A stretch of DNA of 31,199 bases, taken from the NCBI GenBank assembly GCA_004554395.1, contig SFMP01000166.1:1-31199 (forward strand), written 5' to 3'. The position numbers and the translations under genes are program-made. The DNA comes from Myxococcales bacterium. Lineage in GTDB: Bacteria > Myxococcota_A > Bradymonadia > UBA4248. The notes beneath the pieces are model-generated. The model was not told where the DNA came from. It saw only the letters and a list, made by a program, of their open reading frames with translations, and ran no database searches. The first letter of the stretch is position 1. Every line of letters begins with the position of its first letter. This document shows positions 18,280-25,638 of this stretch, piece after piece.

Positions 18280-21200
18280 TTAGCGGTTATCGGAGAGCAA
18301 CTCGATGTTGAGGCAGAGCGATTGGAGCTCTTTGATCAACACATTGAACGACTCTGGGAGACCCGCTTCGAGGGCGAAGTTTCCGTGGACGATCGATTCG
18401 TACATGCGCGTACGACCCAAGACGTCGTCGGATTTGACGGTGAGGAATTCTTGGAGCGAATAAGCCGCACCATAGGCCATCATTGCCCAGACTTCCATTT
18501 CGCCGAGTCGCTGACCACCGAACTGCGTCTTGCCGCCGAGCGGTTGTTGCGTGACCAAGCTGTAGGGCCCAATCGAACGCGCGTGGATCTTTTCGTCGAC
18601 CAAGTGGTGGAGTTTGAGCATGTACATGACGCCGACGGTGACGTCGTTGGCAAACGGATCGCCCGTGCGACCATCGAAAAGCGTCGATTTCGCGCTCAAA
18701 TCCAAGCCTGCTTGTTCCAAGAGGGCGTGGATTTCGTCTTCGTTGGCGCCGTCGAAGACGGGCGTCGCCACGTGGACACCGCGATTGCATTTCTTCGCAA
18801 ATTCGATGACATCGTCTTCGCTCAAGCTATCGATGAACTCGATCGTTTCGGGTTGCGGATACGCTTCTTTGAGCGTTGCGCGCAATTTCTCGCAGTGATC
18901 GGCTCGCGCCGCTTGCAACATGCGGTTGATCTTCAAGCCCATGCCGCGAGCGCCCCAGCCCAAGTGCATTTCCAAAATCTGACCGATGTTCATACGGCTC
19001 GGTACGCCAAGCGGATTGAGAACGAAATCGACCGGCGTGCCATCTTCGAGATACGGCATATCTTCGACGGGCAAGACGTTACTCACGACGCCCTTGTTAC
19101 CGTGACGACCGGCCATCTTATCGCCGACTTGGATCTTGCGCTTAATTGCGACGCTCACTTTGACGACTTTGAGAACGCCCGGCGGGAGTTCGTCGCCTTT
19201 TTCGAGCTTGGCAATTTTATCGTCGAAATAAGCCTTCGCTTCTTCGCACTGCTGATCGACGAGTGCCATGATTTGATCGATTTTTCCTGCGACAGAACTG
19301 TCTTTGACTTGAATATTCTTCCAAAGATGTCGCGGAATGCTGTCTAAAATTTCGCCCGTTATCGTCGCACCCTTGGCGATCAAGGCGTTCTTTTCGTCGT
19401 CGATGAGTTTTGCCGACGCCGTTTGACCTTCCAAGAACTCGCGGATGCGTTGATACCCACCGTCGCGAATGATCTTCGTTTGGACATCGAGTGCCCTCAT
19501 GAGGCGTTCTTCTTCGATGCGATCGTTTTCGCGCGAACGTTCGTCGCTATCTTCTTTCTTGCGGCTGAAGACTTTGGCATCGATGACGACGCCATTGAGC
19601 CCTGGCGGAACGTGCAACGAGTTATCGCGAACGTCGCCGGCCTTTTCGCCGAAGATGGCGCGGAGCAATTTTTCTTCGGGCGAAAGTTGCGTTTCGCCTT
19701 TGGGCGTGACCTTACCGACCAAGATATCGCCCGGTTTGATTTCGGCACCGACGCGAATGATACCCGATTCGTCGAGGTCTTTGAGTGCTTCTTCGCCGAC
19801 ATTGGGGATATCGCGCGTAATTTCTTCTTTGCCGAGCTTCGTATCGCGGGCAACGCATTCGAATTCTTCGATATGGATCGACGTGTAATAGTCTTCGATG
19901 ACCATGCGTTCGCTGAGCAAAATGGCGTCTTCGTAGTTGTAACCGCACCACGGCACGAAGGCGACGACGACGTTTTTGCCCAATGCCAATTCGCCGCAAT
20001 CCGTCGACGGACCATCGGCAATGACCTCGCCCACTTCGACGTGCTCGCCGACGCGCACCGCTGGGATCTGATTAAAACACGTCCCCTGATTCGAACGACG
20101 GTATTTATAAAGGTTATAGATATCGGGCTTGACGTTGAGTCCGTTTTCGTCGCGATCGGCGCGGATGACGATTCGCGAGGCGTCGACGCGCTCGACTGTA
20201 CCGGCATGACGTGCCAAAACGGCGACGCCGCTGTCGCGCGCCACGAGCCGTTCCATACCCGTGCCGACCCAAGGCGCCTCGGCGACGAGCAAAGGTACGG
20301 CTTGACGCTGCATGTTTGCACCCATCAATGCGCGGTTGGCGTCGTCGTTTTCCAAGAACGGAACGAGTGCCGCAGCCACCGATACCATCTGGTTCGGGCT
20401 CACGTCGATGTAATCGATCGTCTCGGTCGGAACGACCGACAATTCCCCGTTTTCGTGGCATTCGATCATGTCGCCGACGAGGCAATTATTCTCATCGATC
20501 TCGACATTGGCTGGGCTAATGCGGTGATCTTCTTCGTCCAATGCGCTCAAGAATTCGACTGTATCGAGAACTTTGCGATCTTTGACGCGGCGATACGGCG
20601 TTTCGATAAAGCCGTATTCGTTGACGCGAGCAAACGTCGAAAGCGACGAAATCAAGCCGATATTCGGACCTTCGGGCGTTTCGATCGGGCAAATTCGACC
20701 ATAGTGCGTCGGGTGAACGTCGCGGACTTCGAAGCCTGCGCGCTCGCGCGTCAAACCGCCAGGTCCCAATGCCGACAAACGGCGTTTATGCGTCAATTCG
20801 CTCAACGGGTTCGTCTGATCCATGAATTGCGACAACTGGCTCGAGCCAAAGTATTCCCGCACCACGGCAACCACCGGCTTCGCATTGATCAAATCGTGCG
20901 GGCGAACGACATCACTCGCCTGATTCATCGTCATGCGCTCTTTAATCGCGCGTTCCATCCGAGCGAGTCCGTTGCGGTATTGGTTTTCGAGGAGTTCGCC
21001 GACGGCGCGAACGCGACGATTGCCCAAGTGGTCGATATCGTCTGCCGTGCCCTTGCCCTGCGCCAAATCGATCAAATAGCGCACCGTCTCGAGGATATCT
21101 TCGCGCGTCAATATCGTCAGCGTCGACGGCGTATCGAGCTTGAATTTGTGATTCAATTTCAGACGACCGACACGCGACAAATCGTAGAGCTCGGGATTGA

Positions 21201-22398
21201 AGAACAAACCGTTGAACAACTGGTCGGCTTGCTCTTGTTGAGGCGGCTCACCCGGACGCGTACGCGCATATATCTCGACACGCGCAGCCTCGGGGCTCTG
21301 GCATTTGTCGACCGCAAGCGTGCGGCTCAATTGACGACCGACGTTCAAACCGTCGTCGTCGAAATACAAAACGCGAATTTCGTTGATCCCGCGCTTGCCC
21401 AAGTCGTCGATGATTTCGGGCGTAATCTGCTGGTTGCATTCCAAAAACAACTCGCCCGTTTCTTCATCGTAATAGTCTTCTGCCGAAACGCGTTCGCACA
21501 GCGATTCAAAACTCATGCGCACGCGCGTCACGCCCGCTTCGTTCATCTTGCGGAATGCACCGGCATTGTATTTGCGTTTCTCGCGCACCAAAACATCGCC
21601 CGTGCGCGGATCGAGAACGTCGAAATCGGCGCGCTGATTGAGCAAGAAACGGCGTTCCAAGGGGCGATAAATCCCCGTCGCGTCGATCGAAATCGTCTCG
21701 GTTTCGTAGAACATGCTCAACAAATCTTTCGTCGAATAGCCCAATGCGCGAAGCAAAATTGTCGCATACATCTTTCGACGGCGGTCGATTCGAACGCAAA
21801 GCATATCTTTCGAATCGAATTCAAAATCGAGCCACGAGCCGCGATACGGAATGATGCGAGCCGAGAAGCTCAACTTGCCCGACGCCGACGTCGAACCATC
21901 GTCGTTACCAAAAAACGCACCAGGACTACGGTGCAACTGGCTCACGACGACGCGCTCCGTACCATTGATGATAAACGTTCCCTCGGGCGTCATGAGCGGA
22001 ATCGCGCCAAAATAAACCTGCTGCTCCTGAATATCGCGTATGCTACGGCTCCCCGTCGTCGGATCGACGTCGTAAACCGTCAAGCGCACGTCGACTTTGA
22101 CCGGCGCTTCATACGTCATGCCACGCGTATGGCACTCTTCCACGTCGTATTTCGACTCTTCTAACGTATAACTCACGAAATCCAATTCGCTCGTATTGTT
22201 GAAGTCGCGTATCGGAAATATGCTCTTAAATACGCCCTGTAACCCCGTTTCGGTGCGGTCTTGCGGCGCAACATCGGCTTGCAAAAAAGCCTCATACGAA
22301 CGTCTTTGAATGTCGATCAGGTTCGGCACATCGACGATGCACTTGCTCGTCGCAAAGCTACGACGCGCTCTGAAGTTCGACTGAATCGCTTCTGACAT
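18280..22398 (-). CDS. rpoB: DNA-directed RNA polymerase subunit beta
   Basis: This is the 1372-residue beta subunit of RNA polymerase. The rifampicin-binding cluster reads GSSQLSQFMDQTNPLSELTH followed by KRRLSALGPGG. The residues most often changed in resistant strains (the Asp of FMDQ, the His of LTHKRR and the Ser of RLSALG) are the sensitive wild-type ones. Further family blocks are ICPIETPEGPNIGLI, GYNYEDAILLSERM, KMAGRHGNKGVVS and, at the C-terminus, GGQRLGEMEVWA. The ATG at 22398 is preceded by GAGGAGATGAG. A promoter and a leader of about 190 bases precede it. No rplJ or rplL lies upstream, unlike most bacteria. Confidence 0.98.
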   Translation of the reverse strand: MSEAIQSNFRARRSFATSKCIVDVPNLIDIQRRSYEAFLQADVAPQDRTETGLQGVFKSIFPIRDFNNTSELDFVSYTLEESKYDVEECHTRGMTYEAPVKVDVRLTVYDVDPTTGSRSIRDIQEQQVYFGAIPLMTPEGTFIINGTERVVVSQLHRSPGAFFGNDDGSTSASGKLSFSARIIPYRGSWLDFEFDSKDMLCVRIDRRRKMYATILLRALGYSTKDLLSMFYETETISIDATGIYRPLERRFLLNQRADFDVLDPRTGDVLVREKRKYNAGAFRKMNEAGVTRVRMSFESLCERVSAEDYYDEETGELFLECNQQITPEIIDDLGKRGINEIRVLYFDDDGLNVGRQLSRTLAVDKCQSPEAARVEIYARTRPGEPPQQEQADQLFNGLFFNPELYDLSRVGRLKLNHKFKLDTPSTLTILTREDILETVRYLIDLAQGKGTADDIDHLGNRRVRAVGELLENQYRNGLARMERAIKERMTMNQASDVVRPHDLINAKPVVAVVREYFGSSQLSQFMDQTNPLSELTHKRRLSALGPGGLTRERAGFEVRDVHPTHYGRICPIETPEGPNIGLISSLSTFARVNEYGFIETPYRRVKDRKVLDTVEFLSALDEEDHRISPANVEIDENNCLVGDMIECHENGELSVVPTETIDYIDVSPNQMVSVAAALVPFLENDDANRALMGANMQRQAVPLLVAEAPWVGTGMERLVARDSGVAVLARHAGTVERVDASRIVIRADRDENGLNVKPDIYNLYKYRRSNQGTCFNQIPAVRVGEHVEVGEVIADGPSTDCGELALGKNVVVAFVPWCGYNYEDAILLSERMVIEDYYTSIHIEEFECVARDTKLGKEEITRDIPNVGEEALKDLDESGIIRVGAEIKPGDILVGKVTPKGETQLSPEEKLLRAIFGEKAGDVRDNSLHVPPGLNGVVIDAKVFSRKKEDSDERSRENDRIEEERLMRALDVQTKIIRDGGYQRIREFLEGQTASAKLIDDEKNALIAKGATITGEILDSIPRHLWKNIQVKDSSVAGKIDQIMALVDQQCEEAKAYFDDKIAKLEKGDELPPGVLKVVKVSVAIKRKIQVGDKMAGRHGNKGVVSNVLPVEDMPYLEDGTPVDFVLNPLGVPSRMNIGQILEMHLGWGARGMGLKINRMLQAARADHCEKLRATLKEAYPQPETIEFIDSLSEDDVIEFAKKCNRGVHVATPVFDGANEDEIHALLEQAGLDLSAKSTLFDGRTGDPFANDVTVGVMYMLKLHHLVDEKIHARSIGPYSLVTQQPLGGKTQFGGQRLGEMEVWAMMAYGAAYSLQEFLTVKSDDVLGRTRMYESIVHGNFALEAGLPESFNVLIKELQSLCLNIELLSDNR

Positions 22399-22425
22399 CT
22401 CATCTCCTCGAGTTCGGTCAACGAA

Positions 22426-22515
22426 TTACTTACTTTTTACGCACAGTTGGCACGCCACAATTCCTACGCTATTCATTTCGGCTGTCTCTCGGGAATCTCG
22501 TAGTCGTCTTCTCAT
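22426..22515 (-). CDS. Possible 29-residue leader peptide upstream of rpoB
   Basis: An ATG at 22515 is preceded by AGGAG with a 9-nt spacer and opens a 29-residue frame that starts MRRRLRDSRE and ends ACQLCVKSK. It stops 27 bases before rpoB and lies inside the predicted rpoB leader transcript. It is Arg-rich at the N-terminus and has a CxxC pair near the end. I recognise no family. It may be a leader peptide, a small unrelated protein or chance. Confidence 0.35.
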   Translation of the reverse strand: MRRRLRDSRETAEMNSVGIVACQLCVKSK

Positions 22516-22595
22516 GCGCACTATCTCCTGCTGCGGTCTCGACCCCATGCCGAGACGCGCAACTCCAGCGCATTCATTCGGCAAAAAGCCGCAAA

Positions 22596-22625
22596 ACATT
22601 ACGCCACCTCGACACAATTTGTCAA
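22596..22625 (-). promoter_or_regulatory. Sigma-70-type promoter of rpoB
   Basis: On the minus strand a perfect TTGACA (22625-22620) and TAATGT (22601-22596) are 18 bp apart. The stretch directly upstream is A/T-rich (GGAATTTTTGTAAAAAGCG), like an UP element. Transcription would start near 22589, leaving a leader of about 190 bases before rpoB. Confidence 0.65.
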
Positions 22626-22653
22626 CGCTTTTTACAAAAATTCCAACCTAATC

Positions 22654-22835
22654 TTTTTCCGTTTTGCAAGTTCTTTTTTCGACAAATCGCACTTTTTTTA
22701 CACCTACATCGCGCCTTTTTTCGCACCCACTCCGCACTTTTTCTCCTCCACTGCGCTTTTTTCACACGCACACACCCACTTTTTCACCCCCCCGCCCCTC
22801 TTTTTCCGTTTTTTTTCACACGCTTTCGCTTTTTT
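22654..22835 (-). promoter_or_regulatory. Phased A-tracts upstream of the rpoB promoter
   Basis: Read on the minus strand, runs of five to eight A are centred near 22832, 22812/22803, 22782, 22760, 22740, 22718, 22696, 22676 and 22656. Most spacings are 20-22 bp, close to two helical turns. The pieces between them are C/A-rich on the plus strand and look like a degenerate tandem repeat (CGCACTTTTTT-like). Such phasing is typical of intrinsically bent DNA. Confidence 0.65.
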
Positions 22836-22910
22836 CGACCACACCAACTCGCCACCTCGGAAATTTTCGCACCACGGGCGCCATTTTTTTTACCCCCATC
22901 ATTTGGCACG

Positions 22911-22964
22911 CCTCTATCGCCGCACAAGCCTCTATCGCCTCTATCGCCGCACAAGCCTCTATTG
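22911..22964. repeat. 27-bp tandem duplication
   Basis: A 27-bp unit starting CCTCTATCGCCGCACAAG occurs at 22911-22937 and 22938-22964 with one mismatch. Within each unit CCTCTAT occurs twice. No coding role is seen. Confidence 0.9.
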
Positions 22965-22993
22965 CCGATCGCCTTCTTTTTTCTTGGCGCTTC

Positions 22994-23016
22994 GCTATTG
23001 GTTCTCGCCAATACGC
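22994..23016 (+). repeat. Hairpin element R1
   Basis: TATTGG (22996-23001) pairs with CCAATA (23008-23013) around a 6-nt loop. An unpaired C follows ATA, and outer GC/GC pairs flank it. Confidence 0.65.
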
Positions 23017-23020
23017 TCGC

Positions 23021-23039
23021 TTTTTTTTTGGGGGGGGGG
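23021..23039. repeat. T9-G10 homopolymer junction
   Basis: Nine T (23021-23029) run directly into ten G (23030-23039), between hairpin elements R1 and R2. Such tracts are prone to slippage and sequencing error. Confidence 0.95.
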
Positions 23040-23062
23040 CTATTGGCTCACGCCAATACGCC
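23038..23062 (+). repeat. Hairpin element R2
   Basis: GGC-TATTGGC, loop TCAC, GCCAATA, unpaired C, GCC. It has the same frame as R1 with one more stem pair on each level. Its first two G belong to the G10 tract. Confidence 0.75.
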
Positions 23063-23068
23063 ACCCTT

Positions 23069-23095
23069 GCGCGCTATGGCAAGCCATACGCGCGC
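23069..23095 (+). repeat. Hairpin element R3
   Basis: GCGCGC-TATGGC, two A, GCCATA, unpaired C, GCGCGC. The outer and inner stems are perfectly complementary apart from the single unpaired C. Confidence 0.8.
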
Positions 23096-23101
23096 TTGGC
23101 G

Positions 23102-23140
23102 CGGCTATGTGCTCACTTCGTTGCGCGCATACGCCTACGC
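23102..23140 (+). repeat. Hairpin element R4 (39-bp repeat, copy 1)
   Basis: GGC-TATGTGC, a loop containing TCACTTCG, GCGCATA, unpaired C, GCC. These 39 bp are identical to 23184-23222. The stem arms match L1/L3/R7, but the loop region is different. Confidence 0.9.
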
Positions 23141-23150
23141 TCTTTTTCGC

Positions 23151-23176
23151 CGCCTATGCCCGTTGGGCATACGGCG
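23151..23176 (+). repeat. Hairpin element R5
   Basis: CGCC-TATGCCC, loop GTT, GGGCATA, unpaired C, GGCG. The stem body differs from its neighbours but is fully complementary. Confidence 0.8.
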
Positions 23177-23183
23177 CCGGCTA

Positions 23184-23222
23184 CGGCTATGTGCTCACTT
23201 CGTTGCGCGCATACGCCTACGC
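23184..23222 (+). repeat. Hairpin element R6 (39-bp repeat, copy 2)
   Basis: It is identical over 39 bp to 23102-23140, 82 bp apart. Confidence 0.9.
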
Positions 23223-23223
23223 A

Positions 23224-23269
23224 GCCGTGCTATGTGCTCGGGCTACGCCCTTGCGCGCATACGCACGGC
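23224..23269 (+). repeat. Hairpin element R7 overlapping the end of coaE
   Basis: Outer arms GCCGTGC (23224-23230) and GCACGGC (23263-23269) enclose TATGTGC/GCGCATA with the unpaired C at 23262. The inner 36 bp (23229-23264) equal the reverse complement of the cores of L1 and L3, while the outer arms have changed on both sides together. It overlaps the last 27 bases of coaE. Confidence 0.9.
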
Positions 23270-23863
23270 TATTTTTGCGCACCAAGCCGATATCTGCCGC
23301 TCCAGCGCATCCATTCCCCCGACGTTATAGATGATATCGTCGGCACGACGGCACATTTCTCCCACACCGATCTGCGACGCCATGCGCTTCGCAATCTGTT
23401 CGCGCGGCAATCCGTCGCGCAACGCGACGCGTTCGATCCGCATTTGTGGCGGCGCGACGACTGCAACGACGCGATCGACGAATCGCGCCCAGCCCGCTTC
23501 ATATAAAAGCGCTGCATCGACGACGCCATGCGCCCAATCCCCTGTACTCGCACGTTCTAACGCTTCGCACAACCGCGCCTCGAGCGCAGGGTGCATAATC
23601 CGATTCAACTGTGCAACGCCTTCTGCCGACCCAAACGCCACGCGCCCGAGCGCACTGCGATCGACACATCGCCCAAGGCCCACGCGTTGCGGGGCGACTT
23701 CGTCGCCAAATGCCGCAACGAGCGCTTCGCATACGGCGGCATCGCCATGGACCTCGCGCGTCAACACATCGGCATCGATCGCAAAAAAACCGCATTTTCT
23801 TACCAAATATTGCGATACCGTCGACTTTCCACTACCTATTCCGCCAGTTAGCCCGAATATCAT
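23243..23863 (-). CDS. coaE: Dephospho-CoA kinase
   Basis: CoaE phosphorylates dephospho-CoA at the ribose 3' hydroxyl, the last step of CoA synthesis. The 206 residues have the P-loop GLTGGIGSGKST (4-15), the substrate motif DADVLTREV, the HP motif IMHPALEARL, and DAALLYEAGW as the VPLLFE-like strand. Length is normal for the family. The gene is the third of the rimO-mazG-coaE set, 30 bp after the mazG-like gene. The last eight residues (AVRMRARA) and the stop codon are encoded by hairpin element R7, so the natural C-terminus seems to have been replaced or extended by the repeat. The catalytic core is not affected. Confidence 0.93.
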   Translation of the reverse strand: MIFGLTGGIGSGKSTVSQYLVRKCGFFAIDADVLTREVHGDAAVCEALVAAFGDEVAPQRVGLGRCVDRSALGRVAFGSAEGVAQLNRIMHPALEARLCEALERASTGDWAHGVVDAALLYEAGWARFVDRVVAVVAPPQMRIERVALRDGLPREQIAKRMASQIGVGEMCRRADDIIYNVGGMDALERQISAWCAKIAVRMRARA

Positions 23864-23893
23864 GCAATTCTTTTCTTTATCACTGCGACAAAT

Positions 23894-24214
23894 CTATTTC
23901 CGCGTCCAGCGTTGCGCATCGCGCCGTTCGATCTTCGACATCGTCTTTTCGAAGATATCGCCCAAGTCTGCACCGCGCGAATTGGCGAGGCAGACGAGTA
24001 CGAAGATGAGATCACCGATTTCCCCGTCGACGCCGTGTAATTCTTCGTCGGGTTTCGGTTTCTTTACCCCCGTCTCGTGGCTAATGGCGCGAGCGAGCTC
24101 GCCCAATTCCTCGACGAGGCGCGAAACTTGCACGAGTGGCGGAAAATACCCTTCTTCGTATTGCGAAACCCAAGCGGCGACGCGCGCTTGCGCCTCTTCG
24201 AACGTCAAGCTCAT
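23894..24214 (-). CDS. MazG-like nucleotide pyrophosphohydrolase
   Basis: This 106-residue protein has the all-alpha MazG fold motifs: the metal-binding EELGELARAI (35-44), then GEIGDLIFVLVCLAN with the E..D pair of the second helix. Family members hydrolyse (d)NTPs to monophosphates and often clean up non-canonical nucleotides. A single short domain like this resembles the YpjD group more than full-length MazG. Its start overlaps the end of rimO by four bases, so translation is probably coupled. The exact substrate cannot be read from sequence. Confidence 0.85.
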   Translation of the reverse strand: MSLTFEEAQARVAAWVSQYEEGYFPPLVQVSRLVEELGELARAISHETGVKKPKPDEELHGVDGEIGDLIFVLVCLANSRGADLGDIFEKTMSKIERRDAQRWTRK

Positions 24215-25545
24215 GCCTCCTCCGCGTCGCCATCGATCACATTTCCGACTAAGTCGTATTCCGTTGCTTCGACGATTTCGACGTCGACGAAATCGCCGAT
24301 TTCAGCCATATCGCAATCGCAATTTTCATACGATAAGAAGACTTGTCCATCGACTTCGGGCGCTTGACCATAATATCGCCCCGTCAAGACGAGCTCGTGC
24401 TCGGGGCTATATCCATCGACTAAGACGCGCAAATGATCCCCGACGAGGTCTTGCATCATCGACGCCGAGATCTCCTGCTGCGCTTCCATTATGCGATCGC
24501 GCCGCGCCTGGCGTACCTCGAGCGGAATCTGATCGGCTCGATCGCCTGCAGGCGTGCCCGGCTCGGCAGAATAGACAAATACACCCAATCTATCGAACCG
24601 AATCTCTCGGATCCAATCGATGAGTTCGTCGACGTCGTCTTCCGTCTCCCCCGGATACCCTGCGATCAATGACGTGCGAAGGACTAACCCAGGAATATCG
24701 CGCAAGCGGCGCAAAAGCCTATCTTGCTCGTCGCGCGTCACGTGGCGACGCATATCGTCGAGGATGTGTTGCGATACGTGCTGCAACGGTATATCGACGT
24801 ATGGCAATAGTTTGCCTTGCCCCACGCGTTCCAAAAGCGCATCGCTAAAGTTCCACGGATAAGCATAGAGCATGCGAATCCACTCAATCCCATCGATCTT
24901 TTCGATCGCATCGATAACTTGGATAATCCCGTCTTTAAGCCCGATATCGGTGCCATACCCCGTCAATTCTTGGGCAACGAGGACGATTTCTTTCACGCCC
25001 GCCGCAGCCAAACCTTCCGCCTCGCGGATGAGCGATTCGAGCGGTCGCGAAACTTGCTTGCCACGAATACTCGGGATCGTACAAAACGAGCACCGACGAT
25101 TACACCCCTCCGATATCTTCAAATAAGCAAACGACTGCTTCGAAGCGAGTTCGCGTTCGAGGAAATAATCTCGATCGGGATCGGGATAAATCCCATCGAC
25201 GGCATGCACGATGCCGTCGATCTGGCGCGTCGTCAAGAATTCATCGACCTCGGGCAACGACGATCGCAAATCGTCCATTTCGGCTTCGAACCGAGACGGC
25301 AAACAACCTGCTACGATGAGTTTCTTACATCGACCGCGTTTATAATCGGCATACGCCAATATTTCGTCGATCGATTCTTCGATCGATTCCTGCAAAAATG
25401 CACACGTATTGATGACGATGGCATCGGCGCGCTCTGGATCTGGCGTCAACGACCAGCCCGTCTTGCGCAACTGACCGAGCATGACCTCGGTATCGACGCG
25501 CGCCTTCGGGCATCCTAACGATAATATGTGTAAGTTCTTCTTCAA
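24211..25545 (-). CDS. rimO: Ribosomal protein S12 methylthiotransferase
   Basis: RimO is a radical-SAM enzyme that adds a methylthio group to an Asp of ribosomal protein S12. The 444 residues are laid out as in the family. The N-terminal cluster domain has C12, C48 and C81. The radical-SAM motif CNRRCSFC has C148, C152 and C155. A C-terminal TRAM domain follows (about 375-440). LSLGCPKARVDTE and CAFLQESIEESI are RimO-type rather than MiaB-type sequences. The start is a TTG at 25545, which gives the usual family N-terminus, with AAAGG nine bases upstream. It is first in the rimO-mazG-coaE set. Confidence 0.95.
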   Translation of the reverse strand: MKKNLHILSLGCPKARVDTEVMLGQLRKTGWSLTPDPERADAIVINTCAFLQESIEESIDEILAYADYKRGRCKKLIVAGCLPSRFEAEMDDLRSSLPEVDEFLTTRQIDGIVHAVDGIYPDPDRDYFLERELASKQSFAYLKISEGCNRRCSFCTIPSIRGKQVSRPLESLIREAEGLAAAGVKEIVLVAQELTGYGTDIGLKDGIIQVIDAIEKIDGIEWIRMLYAYPWNFSDALLERVGQGKLLPYVDIPLQHVSQHILDDMRRHVTRDEQDRLLRRLRDIPGLVLRTSLIAGYPGETEDDVDELIDWIREIRFDRLGVFVYSAEPGTPAGDRADQIPLEVRQARRDRIMEAQQEISASMMQDLVGDHLRVLVDGYSPEHELVLTGRYYGQAPEVDGQVFLSYENCDCDMAEIGDFVDVEIVEATEYDLVGNVIDGDAEEA

Positions 25546-25638
25546 AGTATGAAGCCTTTATCCATTCAATTCTAAAAACTCTCCCCATCCCCCACATCGC
25601 TCGACATTCTCACCACGAGGAGATGACAGAGACACTAG

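Noticed and set aside
19423..22164. A 913-codon open frame on the plus strand
   Set aside because: It is antisense to rpoB and has no recognisable domain; it is a codon-bias shadow.
22399..22650. tRNA or ribosomal protein gene upstream of rpoB
   Set aside because: No cloverleaf and no rplL-like sequence could be found; only a short leader frame is present.
22911..22964. CRISPR-like repeats
   Set aside because: They are a simple 27-bp tandem duplication without unique spacers.
22664..23506. A 280-codon plus-strand frame across the repeat region
   Set aside because: It is built from the T-run repeats and the hairpin elements and runs into the antisense strand of coaE; it shows no protein-like conservation.
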